NCBI GenBank assembly: GCA_028697435.1
Contig: JAQVFD010000068.1
Location: 1-8,970 of the forward strand
Direction of reading: 5' to 3'
DNA: 8,970 nt
Source of the DNA: Clostridiaceae bacterium
Lineage (GTDB): Bacteria; Bacillota; Clostridia; Lutisporales; Lutisporaceae
A program made the translations under genes and the position numbers. This document shows positions 1 to 6,307 of this stretch, in pieces. Positions within the stretch are counted from its first letter, which is position 1. Every line of letters starts with the position of its first letter. Below the pieces are notes generated by a model. That model saw only the letters and a list, made by a program, of their open reading frames with translations. It did no database searches and had not been told where the DNA came from.

Positions 1-431
1 TTGACGGGCTTGGATTGGGTGACAATACAAAAGCAGCAGTTATGACTCGTGGCATAGTAGAGATTGCAAGGTTAGGAGAGTCTCTCGGAGCAAGTAGGAG
101 CACCTTTGCCGGTTTGTCAGGCATAGGCGACCTGATAGTAACTTGTACAAGCATGCACAGCAGGAACAGAAGGGCAGGGATAGCCATAGGACAGGGCAAA
201 TCCGTGGAAGAGGTGCTTGGAAGCACAAAGATGGTTGTAGAGGGTATCAGAACTACAAAATCTGCGTACTTGCTGGCAAAGAGACAGAATGTGGACATGC
301 CGATTACCCAGGAAATATATAATCTGCTTTTTGATAAGGCAGACATCAGGAATTCGGTCATGAATCTGACTATGAGATCCAAAACTCACGAAATGGAAGA
401 ATTGGCTGAGCATAAAGTATTTAATTGGTAG
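1..431 (+). CDS. gpsA: Glycerol-3-phosphate dehydrogenase [NAD(P)+], C-terminal part (5' truncated by window edge)
   Basis: This enzyme reduces dihydroxyacetone phosphate to sn-glycerol 3-phosphate in the cytoplasm, which supplies the backbone of membrane phospholipids. The frame is already open at base 3 and gives 142 residues, roughly the last two fifths of a family protein of about 340. The visible part is the all-helical C-terminal domain. It opens with DGLGLGDNTKAAVMTRG, the conserved substrate-site region, followed by FAGLSGIGDLIVTCTS and SRNRRAG, which are family signatures. The stop is TAG at 429-431. The TTG at 15 lies inside the conserved motif and is not a start. The gpsA-spoIVA order is common in endospore formers, and here a terminator separates the two genes. 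The identification is firm; only the N-terminal Rossmann domain is missing from view. Confidence 0.95.
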   Translation, partial: DGLGLGDNTKAAVMTRGIVEIARLGESLGASRSTFAGLSGIGDLIVTCTSMHSRNRRAGIAIGQGKSVEEVLGSTKMVVEGIRTTKSAYLLAKRQNVDMPITQEIYNLLFDKADIRNSVMNLTMRSKTHEMEELAEHKVFNW

Positions 432-438
432 GAGATAA

Positions 439-538
439 GTCACGGGTCACGAGTCACGGGTCGCTAGTCTCCAGAACCGGGGTATCTCTTCGAAGCACTG
501 CCCTATTCTGGCATCTGGCATCTGGTATCTGGTGTCTT
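439..538. repeat. Two 7-bp tandem arrays flanking a short imperfect inverted repeat
   Basis: The stretch between the gpsA stop and its terminator is not ordinary spacer. From 439 to 473 there are five 7-bp units: gtcacgg, gtcacga, gtcacgg, gtcgcta, gtctcca; the last two have drifted. From 508 to 535 there are four more units of a different sequence: ctggcat, ctggcat, ctggtat, ctggtgt. Between them, ccagaa (471-476) and ttctgg (506-511) are complementary and enclose a further gggg/ccc match and the palindrome cttcgaag (488-495). The whole element would be transcribed as the 3' untranslated region of gpsA. Its function is unknown. It could be a dispersed repeat family or a slippage-grown array. 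The unit is too short, and lacks spacers, for CRISPR. Confidence 0.75.
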
Positions 539-567
539 AAGAAGATTGCGATGCAATCTTCTTTTTT
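539..567 (+). terminator. Rho-independent terminator of gpsA
   Basis: A perfect 11-bp stem, aagaagattgc (539-549) with gcaatcttctt (553-563), has a 3-nt loop and runs directly into a T tract up to base 568. There is no matching T tract on the minus strand, so it acts in the plus direction. It ends the gpsA transcript downstream of the heptad arrays and insulates spoIVA. Confidence 0.9.
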
Positions 568-594
568 TGTAATAATAATTGCACGTGCACATAT

Positions 595-622
595 ATATTT
601 AAAGAAAGATTCTGCATTATTT
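595..622 (+). promoter_or_regulatory. Possible sigma-E-like promoter for spoIVA
   Basis: In Bacillus subtilis spoIVA is transcribed by mother-cell sigma-E. Here ATATT (595-599) is followed after 15 bases by CATTATTT (615-622), a partial match to the sigma-E -35 (ATAtT) and -10 (CATAcaaT) elements. Transcription would start near 629, just ahead of the ribosome binding site. The -10 match is incomplete and the region is AT-rich, so this is only a candidate. Confidence 0.3.
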
Positions 623-647
623 CATATAGTTTTAAGGAGGGAAGAGC

Positions 648-2126
648 GTGGAAGGATTTGATGTCTATCAAGATATATCAGAGAGAACCGAAGGTTGTAT
701 TTACATAGGAGTTGTGGGACCGGTCAGAACAGGTAAATCTACTTTTATCAAAAGATTCATGGATTTGCTTGTACTTCCTAATATGGATAATGAGTTCAAG
801 AGGGAAAGAACCCGTGATGAGCTTCCTCAGAGTGCCAACGGCAAAACAATTATGACTACAGAACCGAAATTCGTGCCCAATGAACCTATTGAGCTTACAT
901 TAAGAGACAATGCCAAATTCAAAGTCAGATTGGTAGACTGTGTAGGATATCTTGTGGAAGGCGCAATGGGACACACTGAGGATAACAGCCCAAGGATGGT
1001 AAATACTCCCTGGTTCGAAGACAGGATACCCTTTGAAGAAGCGGCTGAGATAGGAACCAGAAAGGTTATTGCAGACCACTCAACAATAGGTCTTGTAGTG
1101 ACTACTGACGGCTCCATAACAGATCTTCCAAGGAGGAGTTATATAGAAGCAGAAGAAAGAGTTATCAAAGAACTGAAGGAACTTGAAAAACCATTTATAA
1201 TAGCATTGAATTCCGCAAGACCCAAGGCACAAGAAACGGTTGAACTCAGGGAAGCTCTTGAGACGAAATATAATACCCCTGTAATGATAGTAGATGCCTT
1301 AAAGATGGAAATTGATGATTTAGAGGAAATCCTCGGGAAAATACTATTTGAATTCCCTGCCAGGGAGATAAACTTCCATATACCCCGCTGGATGGATACA
1401 TTGGAACTGGATCACTGGCTTAAGCAGGGTATAGTTGACGACATCAGGGCAAATCTAAGTGAAGTAAACAGAATAAGAGATATTGACGACGCCATTAGAA
1501 AGTTTGATGTTGCTGAAAACCTTCAAGCTGTGGAAATATCGGATATGCGTTTAGGAGAAGGAGTTGTAAATATAACTATAAGCTTAGACGAGGGGCTTTT
1601 CTACAGGGTATTGGGAGAAGTATCCGGCTATAATCTCGAAGGAGATTATCAGCTTGTCTCACTGGTAAAGGAACTGTCCCAGTCGAAACGTGAATATGAC
1701 AAAGTCAAGTCAGCCCTGGGCGATGTTAAAGAATTCGGGTATGGTATGGTAGCTCCTTCCGTAGACGAAATAAAGCTTGAAGAGCCTGTGATTGTGAAGC
1801 AAGGCAGCAAATTCGGAGTCAGGCTGAGGGCTAGTGCCCCATCATTGCATATAATAAAGACCGATATAGAAACAGAAATAGCTCCGATAGTCGGAACAGA
1901 AAAACAAAGTGAAGAATTCATAAAGTATTTTATGGAGGAGTTCGAGAATAATCCGCAGAAGATATGGGAATCCAACATGTTCGGAAAATCATTGTATGAT
2001 ATGGTAAAAGAGGAGCTTCAGGGCAAGCTGTATAAGATGCCGGAGGATATTCAGGATAAGTTGCAGCTTACACTGCAAAAGGTTGTCAATGATACCCGGG
2101 GCAGTCTGATATGCATAATCATATAG
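648..2126 (+). CDS. spoIVA: Stage IV sporulation protein A, spore-coat basement ATPase
   Basis: SpoIVA polymerises on the outer forespore surface in an ATP-dependent way and forms the platform on which the spore coat assembles. In Bacillus it is anchored by SpoVM. The 492-residue length is exactly typical. The N-terminal part is a TRAFAC-class ATPase domain with Walker A GPVRTGKST at residues 24-32 (Lys30), the paired sensor threonines Thr70-Thr71 in IMTTEP, and the Walker B region RLVDCVG with Asp97. The middle and C-terminal domains follow, ending in the conserved hydrophobic tail GSLICIII. The GTG start at 648 is supported by AAGGAGG at 634-640 with a 7-base gap, and it reproduces the family numbering of Lys30 and Asp97. 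The gene stands alone between two terminators. No key residue is missing. Its presence implies that the organism makes endospores. Confidence 0.98.
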   Translation: MEGFDVYQDISERTEGCIYIGVVGPVRTGKSTFIKRFMDLLVLPNMDNEFKRERTRDELPQSANGKTIMTTEPKFVPNEPIELTLRDNAKFKVRLVDCVGYLVEGAMGHTEDNSPRMVNTPWFEDRIPFEEAAEIGTRKVIADHSTIGLVVTTDGSITDLPRRSYIEAEERVIKELKELEKPFIIALNSARPKAQETVELREALETKYNTPVMIVDALKMEIDDLEEILGKILFEFPAREINFHIPRWMDTLELDHWLKQGIVDDIRANLSEVNRIRDIDDAIRKFDVAENLQAVEISDMRLGEGVVNITISLDEGLFYRVLGEVSGYNLEGDYQLVSLVKELSQSKREYDKVKSALGDVKEFGYGMVAPSVDEIKLEEPVIVKQGSKFGVRLRASAPSLHIIKTDIETEIAPIVGTEKQSEEFIKYFMEEFENNPQKIWESNMFGKSLYDMVKEELQGKLYKMPEDIQDKLQLTLQKVVNDTRGSLICIII

Positions 2127-2144
2127 AAAAGTAAACAGTATTGG

Positions 2145-2184
2145 GGCGTTCTGATTGATTACAAGACAGAACGCCATATTTTTT
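2145..2184 (+). terminator. Rho-independent terminator of spoIVA
   Basis: The stem ggcgttctg (2145-2153) with cagaacgcc (2167-2175) is 9 perfect base pairs with a 13-nt loop. It is followed by atattttttt-like sequence to 2184. It lies 18 bases after the spoIVA stop and separates spoIVA from the next gene. Confidence 0.9.
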
Positions 2185-2212
2185 AGGAATTCTTGAAACT
2201 TTTTCATATGTT

Positions 2213-2246
2213 TTGAAGTATGTATATATGAATGTGCTATTATAAT
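2213..2246 (+). promoter_or_regulatory. Candidate promoter for the DUF975 gene
   Basis: TTGAAG at 2213-2218 could serve as a -35 element. An extended -10, TGCTATTAT (2235-2243), follows with a 19-base spacer, and TATAAT is also present at 2241-2246. The gap between the spoIVA terminator and this gene must contain a promoter. Spacing is not ideal for either pairing, so the exact element is uncertain. Confidence 0.4.
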
Positions 2247-2261
2247 ATAATTATTTGAAAT

Positions 2262-2268
2262 GGAGGGG
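2262..2268 (+). promoter_or_regulatory. Ribosome binding site that sets the DUF975 start
   Basis: GGAGGGG lies 6 bases before the ATG at 2275. An in-frame ATG at 2260 overlaps this site and has no site of its own, so 2275 is the better start. Confidence 0.75.
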
Positions 2269-2274
2269 TTATTG

Positions 2275-2958
2275 ATGACAGAGGGTAGTATCAGGTATAG
2301 AAATCCTGTGGAGCTTAAAATTGCCGCCAAGGAAAACCTTGATGGAAAATGGCTTGTAGCAATTGCGATAACTGTTGTCGCATGGCTGCTGCTGGATGCG
2401 TTTACATCAAGCAATGGGGGAAATGCAGCTTACAAGTATATAATAGAGAACGGAAGATCTATAAGGGTTGAAACCGATGGAAGCGCCTTTAAAAATATGA
2501 TGTCAATTGTGAGCCTGATAATAGGCGGGCCGATTTATTATGGAGTAGCATCATATTTTCTAAAACTGGCCAGATATGAGGAGGCTGGATTTAATGATAT
2601 GTTTTCCGGCTTCAGTATGTTCAAGAATAATTTTGTTCTGCATTTGTTGATGATAATATTTACGGTACTGTGGGCAATGCTTCTGATCGTACCGGGCATA
2701 ATAGCCGCAATTAAATATTCCATGGCCTTCTATATAATGAATGACAATCCGGAAATCGGAGGTATGGAGGCAATAAGAAGAAGCAAAGAGATGATTGATG
2801 GGCATAAGATGAGGTTTGTCGAGATGTGGCTGGGATTTTTGGGATGGTTTTTATTGGGCATTGCTACCTTTGGTTTGGGTATGATATATGCAATTCCTTA
2901 TTACAGGGCAGCTAAGGCAAATTTCTATCTGGATTTAAAACAAAGCTATAGCGTTTAA
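2275..2958 (+). CDS. DUF975-family integral membrane protein
   Basis: This is a 227-residue polytopic membrane protein of unknown function. Hydrophobic segments lie near residues 26-43, 74-98, 120-155 and 182-208. It shows the layout typical of the DUF975 family: an N-terminal A-x-x-NLDGKW motif (18-26), then LIVPGIIAAIKYSMAFYI (137-154), a DNPEIGG loop (157-163) followed by EAIRRSKEMIDGHK, and a final PYYRAAKANFYLDL near the C-terminus. These family motifs are recognised from memory. No enzymatic role is established for DUF975, and nothing in the protein suggests one. It sits alone between the spoIVA terminator and its own terminator, so it is not evidently co-expressed with spoIVA. The start at 2275 was chosen from its ribosome binding site. 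Confidence 0.85.
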   Translation: MTEGSIRYRNPVELKIAAKENLDGKWLVAIAITVVAWLLLDAFTSSNGGNAAYKYIIENGRSIRVETDGSAFKNMMSIVSLIIGGPIYYGVASYFLKLARYEEAGFNDMFSGFSMFKNNFVLHLLMIIFTVLWAMLLIVPGIIAAIKYSMAFYIMNDNPEIGGMEAIRRSKEMIDGHKMRFVEMWLGFLGWFLLGIATFGLGMIYAIPYYRAAKANFYLDLKQSYSV

Positions 2959-2972
2959 GGACGCTTTGTATA

Positions 2973-3007
2973 AAGAAAGTGACAGGTGAGAGCCTGTCAC
3001 TTCTTTT
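2973..3007 (+). terminator. Terminator of the DUF975 gene, possibly bidirectional
   Basis: The 8-bp stem gtgacagg (2979-2986) with cctgtcac (2993-3000) extends outward through A-T pairs with one bulged base, and TTCTTTTTATT follows. On the minus strand the hairpin is followed by TTTCTTTA, so it could also stop a minus-strand transcript. The stop codon of the small minus-strand ORF falls inside this stem. Confidence 0.85.
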
Positions 3008-3170
3008 TATTCTTCTTATGTTTTTTTTGTGCTTCCCCTGATGCAGGCACCGATACAGAGTCGGTATATGGCATCCTTGTGGTCTCATTTCTGCCTTCAT
3101 CGATAGCACCTGTATGGTTTGCATTGTTCATCCCTTTTGAATGTTTCAAATCCACAGCCCCTTTATTCAT
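2997..3170 (-). CDS. Candidate small hydrophilic protein, 57 aa, lysine-rich tail
   Basis: On the minus strand an ATG at 3170-3168 opens a 57-codon frame ending in TGA at 2999-2997. The product starts MNKGAVDLKHSKGMNN, is strongly polar, has no cysteine or tryptophan, and ends in a very basic tail, AQKKHKKNKKK. For coding: first codon positions are rich in G (about 18 of 57), the composition resembles small soluble clostridial proteins, and the stop lies in a hairpin that could end the transcript. Against: no clear ribosome binding site precedes the ATG, and no strong promoter was seen. The family was not recognised; a small spore-associated protein is one guess from composition only. The opposite-strand frame in this stretch encodes an unlikely hydrophobic peptide and was not called. 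Confidence 0.45.
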   Translation of the reverse strand: MNKGAVDLKHSKGMNNANHTGAIDEGRNETTRMPYTDSVSVPASGEAQKKHKKNKKK

Positions 3171-3245
3171 AGTACTAAAGTTCGGTTGTTGATATTATTT
3201 TGCTAAAAAATACAGAAATAATACATAAAAGATTATTTACATTTT

Positions 3246-3278
3246 TTGAAACAAAATAAGGACAACTGCGTATATAAT
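3246..3278 (+). promoter_or_regulatory. Candidate promoter for the XpaC-like gene
   Basis: TTGAAA (3246-3251) and TATAAT (3273-3278) both match sigma-A elements, but the 21-base spacer is longer than usual. TATATA at 3271-3276 would give 19. Transcription would start about 30 bases ahead of the ATG at 3314. Confidence 0.4.
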
Positions 3279-3313
3279 ATAGGAAGTAATATCGAAGACG
3301 GGAGTGGGTAATT

Positions 3314-4228
3314 ATGGGATGCAAAAAAAGTGAGAAAGATAACGAAAACTGCAATAACCGGGGAGTAGCTTATTCTTTGGTGAACCTTATATTCGGAATG
3401 GTATCTTTATCTATCAAATTGGCTTTTAAGGTTGTGGAGGTAGTATTCCAAACTATTTTTGGGCTGATTTCGCTTATCACAGGCTCCCGCAATTCCAACA
3501 AAACTCCAAATATTGATAAAAAGTCGAATGTAAGGGAATTCAAGAAGCCGGTAAGCAGCAAGACACAAGCCGACGTTCCGAAAGTCGAAAAAGTCAATGA
3601 TTCTGAGGAAGTTAAGAACAAAGATATATATGTTGTATTGTTCATACTTACAATTATTCCCGTTATAGTAACTCTTGCAATGGGAAAGCTTACCTATGCC
3701 GGTATAATAGGAGCATCAGGTCTTGTGCTTATGATAATAACCGGGATTGCAACAGGTATTGCCGGAAGCATTAAGAAAAAAGCTTCAGAGAAAAACACTT
3801 ACGAAAACGAGGAAAAACCTGATAGGGATGATTCGGTGGAGAAGCTTATAAAGGATGCCTTTGAAAAGCTTTTTGTAATAAGACGGGATATTGGGAAAAT
3901 AGCAGATGAAGATATCAGAAAGAGGCTTGAAGCCATATGCGACACGGGAGAGAAGATAATAGGTGAGGTTAGAACCAATCCCGAAGGCCTTACACATGTC
4001 AGGAAGTTTTTCTATTATTATATTGATGCCTATGGGGAAATTGTTAAGAAATACTTAAGACTTTCAAGCTTTGAGGAGTCTTCGGAGGAAATTGGAATGC
4101 TTGTAGCTGATACAGAAAGGGCATTTACCGATATTGACGGTATTTTCAAGGACTTGTGCGAAAAGCTGTTGGAAAAGGATATGATGCATCTTAAGGCGGA
4201 GATAAATGTAATAAAAAACAGTAATTAG
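3314..4228 (+). CDS. Membrane protein with C-terminal XpaC-like domain
   Basis: This is a 304-residue protein in three parts. A short polar, cysteine-containing head (1-17) leads into a hydrophobic or amphipathic stretch (18-57). A polar lysine-rich linker (58-103) follows. Two closely spaced membrane helices (about 105-123 and 128-151) then lead to a cytoplasm-type helical domain (172-304). The helical domain resembles the XpaC / 5-bromo-4-chloroindolyl phosphate hydrolysis family (PF10112): it has regular amphipathic helices, the motif VRKFFYYYIDAYGEIVKKYLRL near 229-250, and a closing LLEKDMMHLKAEINVI. The biochemical role of that family is not settled. Its genes often sit next to telA (toxic anion resistance), which is not seen here. 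The start has the weak site GGAGTGG at 3301-3307. No good hairpin terminator follows, so transcription may continue into the rib leader. The family call is from memory. Confidence 0.7.
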   Translation: MGCKKSEKDNENCNNRGVAYSLVNLIFGMVSLSIKLAFKVVEVVFQTIFGLISLITGSRNSNKTPNIDKKSNVREFKKPVSSKTQADVPKVEKVNDSEEVKNKDIYVVLFILTIIPVIVTLAMGKLTYAGIIGASGLVLMIITGIATGIAGSIKKKASEKNTYENEEKPDRDDSVEKLIKDAFEKLFVIRRDIGKIADEDIRKRLEAICDTGEKIIGEVRTNPEGLTHVRKFFYYYIDAYGEIVKKYLRLSSFEESSEEIGMLVADTERAFTDIDGIFKDLCEKLLEKDMMHLKAEINVIKNSN

Positions 4229-4248
4229 AATTTTTTTACATGCCACTG

Positions 4249-4277
4249 TTTACATCAAGTGCAAGTATGGTTATAAT
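4249..4277 (+). promoter_or_regulatory. Sigma-A promoter of the riboflavin operon
   Basis: TTTACA (4249-4254) and TATAAT (4272-4277) are separated by exactly 17 bases. The -10 is a perfect consensus and the -35 differs at one base. Transcription would start near 4284, about 20 bases before the FMN aptamer, as expected for a riboswitch-controlled operon. Confidence 0.85.
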
Positions 4278-4301
4278 AATAATATAATTGAATATTAAGT
4301 A

Positions 4302-4424
4302 ATCTTCAGGGAGGGGTGAAATTCCCTACCGGCGGTAAAGCCCGCGAGCCGGTGGTGCTTAGTGCATCATCAGCAGATTCGGTGAGATTCCGAGGCCGAC
4401 AGTAAAGTCTGGATGGAAGAAGGT
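4302..4424 (+). ncRNA. FMN riboswitch aptamer (RFN element)
   Basis: This RNA binds flavin mononucleotide and represses the riboflavin genes when FMN is plentiful. The conserved blocks of the RFN element appear in order: AGGGAGGGGTGAAATTCCC (4308-4326), TACCGGCGGTAAAGCCCGCGA (4327-4347), a variable arm (4348-4372), then GCAGATTCGGTGAGATTCCG, GGCCGACAGTAAAGTC and TGGATGGAAGAAGG. The closing P1 helix can form between tcttc (4303-4307) and gaaga (4416-4420). All core blocks look intact. It lies between a strong promoter and a terminator hairpin, directly ahead of ribD. Confidence 0.98.
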
Positions 4425-4456
4425 GCAGGTTTTTATCTATATGTGCATATTTTTAC

Positions 4457-4494
4457 GCCCTGAAGTTATTTTGCTTCAGGGCTTAGTTATTTTC
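4457..4494 (+). terminator. Riboswitch expression-platform terminator
   Basis: The stem gccctgaag (4457-4465) with cttcagggc (4474-4482) is 9 perfect base pairs with an 8-nt loop, followed by a broken U-rich tract, ttagttatttt. The 5' arm ccctgaag (4458-4465) is also fully complementary to cttcaggg at 4304-4311, the 5' edge of the aptamer. The two pairings exclude each other, which suggests a transcription-termination switch: FMN closes P1 and frees the 5' arm to build the terminator. The U tract is weaker than in the other terminators of this window. Confidence 0.8.
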
Positions 4495-4531
4495 CGTTCT
4501 AAATATGGAATAATAACCGGTAGTAAAAAAA

Positions 4532-4538
4532 AGAGGAG
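4532..4538 (+). promoter_or_regulatory. Ribosome binding site that sets the ribD start
   Basis: AGAGGAG lies 8 bases before GTG at 4547. Another in-frame GTG at 4538 overlaps this site, so it cannot be the start served by it. Confidence 0.75.
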
Positions 4539-4546
4539 TGATTGCA

Positions 4547-5656
4547 GTGGAAGATGCCGCTTACATGAAGCGGGCTCTTGAATTGGCTGTCAGAGGCAGT
4601 GGAAGAACCAGTCCAAATCCGCTTGTGGGTGCTGTTATTGTAAAAAACGGAAGAATAATCGGAGAAGGATGGCATGAAAGGGCGGGAGAGCCCCATGCAG
4701 AGATAAATGCAATTATGAATTCAAGAGAATCTGTTGAAGGAGCTGCAATATATGTGAATCTGGAACCTTGCTCCCACTTCGGTAAGACACCCCCCTGCGC
4801 CGAGGAGCTTTTGAAAAGGAAGTTTAAACGTGTGGTTACAGCCATGGAAGACCCGAATCCCTTAGTGGCGGGGCGGGGCATAAAGCTCCTGAGGGAAAGG
4901 GGTGTGCAGGTTGATGTTGGGGTAAAGCGGATTGAAGCACTAAAGCTCAATGATATTTTCATAAAGAATATAACAGCAAATACACCCTTTGTGCTTCTTA
5001 AGACAGCAATGACTCTGGACGGGAAGACCGCCTCAAGGACAGGAGACTCCAAATGGATAAGCGGAGAGCTTTCAAGGGCATATGTCCACAACTTGAGGAA
5101 CAGATATTCATCCATACTGGTAGGTGTTAATACGGTCATAAGGGATGATCCTGAACTGACCTCAAGGATTGAGGGAGTTCAAACAAGAAATCCCTTAAGG
5201 ATAATAGTGGATTCAGGAGGAAGAATACCGATTGATGCAAATGTATTGAATATAGATGAAAGCAGGAGGACAATAATTGCAACCACAGAGGATATGACAG
5301 GAGAAAAACGCAAACAATTGAAGAGCAAGGGTGTGGAGATAATAACCACTGATAAAAAAAATGGAAGGGTGGATATAAAGCAGCTTATAAAAGAACTTGG
5401 GAGAAACGGTATGGACAGCCTCATGATTGAGGGGGGCGGTACAGTGGCAGCAGCATTCATGGAGGAAGGTTTAATAGACAAGGTGGCTTTTTTCATTGCG
5501 CCGGTATTAATTGGAGGGGAAACTGCTCCGACACCGGTTATGGGGGAAGGGGTCAGCCTTATTGAAAAGGGTTATAAGCTTAAACACAGGAGTATCAGTG
5601 TTTTTGGTCAGGATGTCCTGATTGAAGGATATATAAATGTACCTTGGGAGAGGTGA
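4547..5656 (+). CDS. ribD: Bifunctional riboflavin deaminase/reductase RibD
   Basis: RibD catalyses two successive steps of riboflavin synthesis: zinc-dependent deamination of the pyrimidine from GTP cyclohydrolase II, then NADPH-dependent reduction of its ribosyl side chain. The 369-residue length is close to Bacillus RibD (361). The N-terminal deaminase domain (1 to about 145) has the zinc and catalytic motif HAE at 50-52 and the PCSHFGKTPPCAE block with Cys75 and Cys84, as well as NPLVGAV at 24-30. The reductase domain starts near PFVLLKTAMTLDGK (147-160), continues with TGDSKWIS and ILVGVNTVIRDDPELTSR, and has MIEGGGTVAAAF near the end. GTG at 4547 is the better-supported start. It is the first gene of the operon and is controlled by the FMN riboswitch. 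Its stop overlaps the ribosome binding site of ribE. All key residues are present. Confidence 0.97.
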   Translation: MEDAAYMKRALELAVRGSGRTSPNPLVGAVIVKNGRIIGEGWHERAGEPHAEINAIMNSRESVEGAAIYVNLEPCSHFGKTPPCAEELLKRKFKRVVTAMEDPNPLVAGRGIKLLRERGVQVDVGVKRIEALKLNDIFIKNITANTPFVLLKTAMTLDGKTASRTGDSKWISGELSRAYVHNLRNRYSSILVGVNTVIRDDPELTSRIEGVQTRNPLRIIVDSGGRIPIDANVLNIDESRRTIIATTEDMTGEKRKQLKSKGVEIITTDKKNGRVDIKQLIKELGRNGMDSLMIEGGGTVAAAFMEEGLIDKVAFFIAPVLIGGETAPTPVMGEGVSLIEKGYKLKHRSISVFGQDVLIEGYINVPWER

Positions 5657-5662
5657 ATTGGC

Positions 5663-6307
5663 ATGTTTACAGGAATTGTCGAGGAAATAGGAAGAATAAG
5701 GAACATAAGAAAGGGAGAAAAATCTGTAAGCCTTACTGTTGAATGCGGAGATATTCTTGAGGGAACTCTGAGGGGTGACAGCATCAGTGTAAATGGCGTT
5801 TGCCTGACTGCCACAGCCATGTCGGGAAGCAGCTTTGAGGCCGATGTCATGCCGGAAACAGTAAGGGCAACAAATCTCAAATATCTGAAGCTCGGAGATT
5901 CAGTCAACCTTGAAAGGGCACTTTCCCCGTCCGGAAGGTTCGGGGGTCACATAGTGTCGGGACATATTGACGGAACAGGAACAATACAGGAAATAAGAAG
6001 GGAGGATAATGCAATATGGTTCACCATTTCTGCAAGGGATGAAATACTGAAATATGTGATACACAAAGGTTCCATTGCAGTCGACGGCATAAGCCTTACG
6101 GTACAATATGCAGACGAGAAGGTGTTCAAAATAGCATTGATACCGCATACCCGGGATAACACTACGCTGCCGGGCAGAAAGGTCGGATACTGTGTGAATA
6201 TTGAATGTGACATAATAGGCAAATATATAGAGAAGTTAATGAATTGCAAGGGAAAGGACAGTAAGGGCGGTATTTCCCTGGAGTACTTGCTGGAAAACGG
6301 TTTTTAG
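5663..6307 (+). CDS. ribE: Riboflavin synthase (alpha chain)
   Basis: This enzyme converts two molecules of 6,7-dimethyl-8-ribityllumazine into riboflavin and a pyrimidine that is recycled to RibH. The 214-residue length is normal. The two homologous lumazine-binding barrels are visible. The first begins MFTGIVEEIG and carries VNGVCLT at 43-49. The second begins FGGHIVSGHIDGTG (93-106) and carries VDGISLT at 140-146. A C-terminal helix follows (ECDIIGKYIEKLM), used for trimer formation in the family. The gene begins 6 bases after ribD, and its ribosome binding site GGGAGAGG lies in the last ribD codons, so translation is probably coupled. The symbol ribE follows Bacillus usage for the synthase (ribC in E. 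coli). Confidence 0.97.
   Translation: MFTGIVEEIGRIRNIRKGEKSVSLTVECGDILEGTLRGDSISVNGVCLTATAMSGSSFEADVMPETVRATNLKYLKLGDSVNLERALSPSGRFGGHIVSGHIDGTGTIQEIRREDNAIWFTISARDEILKYVIHKGSIAVDGISLTVQYADEKVFKIALIPHTRDNTTLPGRKVGYCVNIECDIIGKYIEKLMNCKGKDSKGGISLEYLLENGF

Noticed and set aside
439..538. The tandem arrays as a CRISPR or minisatellite with spacers
   Set aside because: Units are 7 bp, contiguous and without spacers, and no cas genes are present.
623..630. CATATAGT as a sigma-E -10 element for spoIVA
   Set aside because: It matches the consensus moderately well, but transcription would start inside or after the ribosome binding site at 634-640.
425..661. A plus-strand frame of 78 codons across the gpsA-spoIVA gap
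   Set aside because: It runs through the heptad arrays and the terminator, overlaps the spoIVA start, and has no ribosome binding site or protein-like composition.
2986..3192. A plus-strand frame of 68 codons after the DUF975 gene
   Set aside because: It starts inside the terminator loop, has no ribosome binding site, and its phenylalanine/cysteine-rich product looks like the complement of the lysine-rich minus-strand frame.
4561..5139. Long minus-strand frame of 192 codons antisense to ribD
   Set aside because: ribD on the plus strand has complete, conserved motifs here. The antisense frame is a shadow with no ribosome binding site; the same holds for the 188-codon minus frame at 6162-6728.
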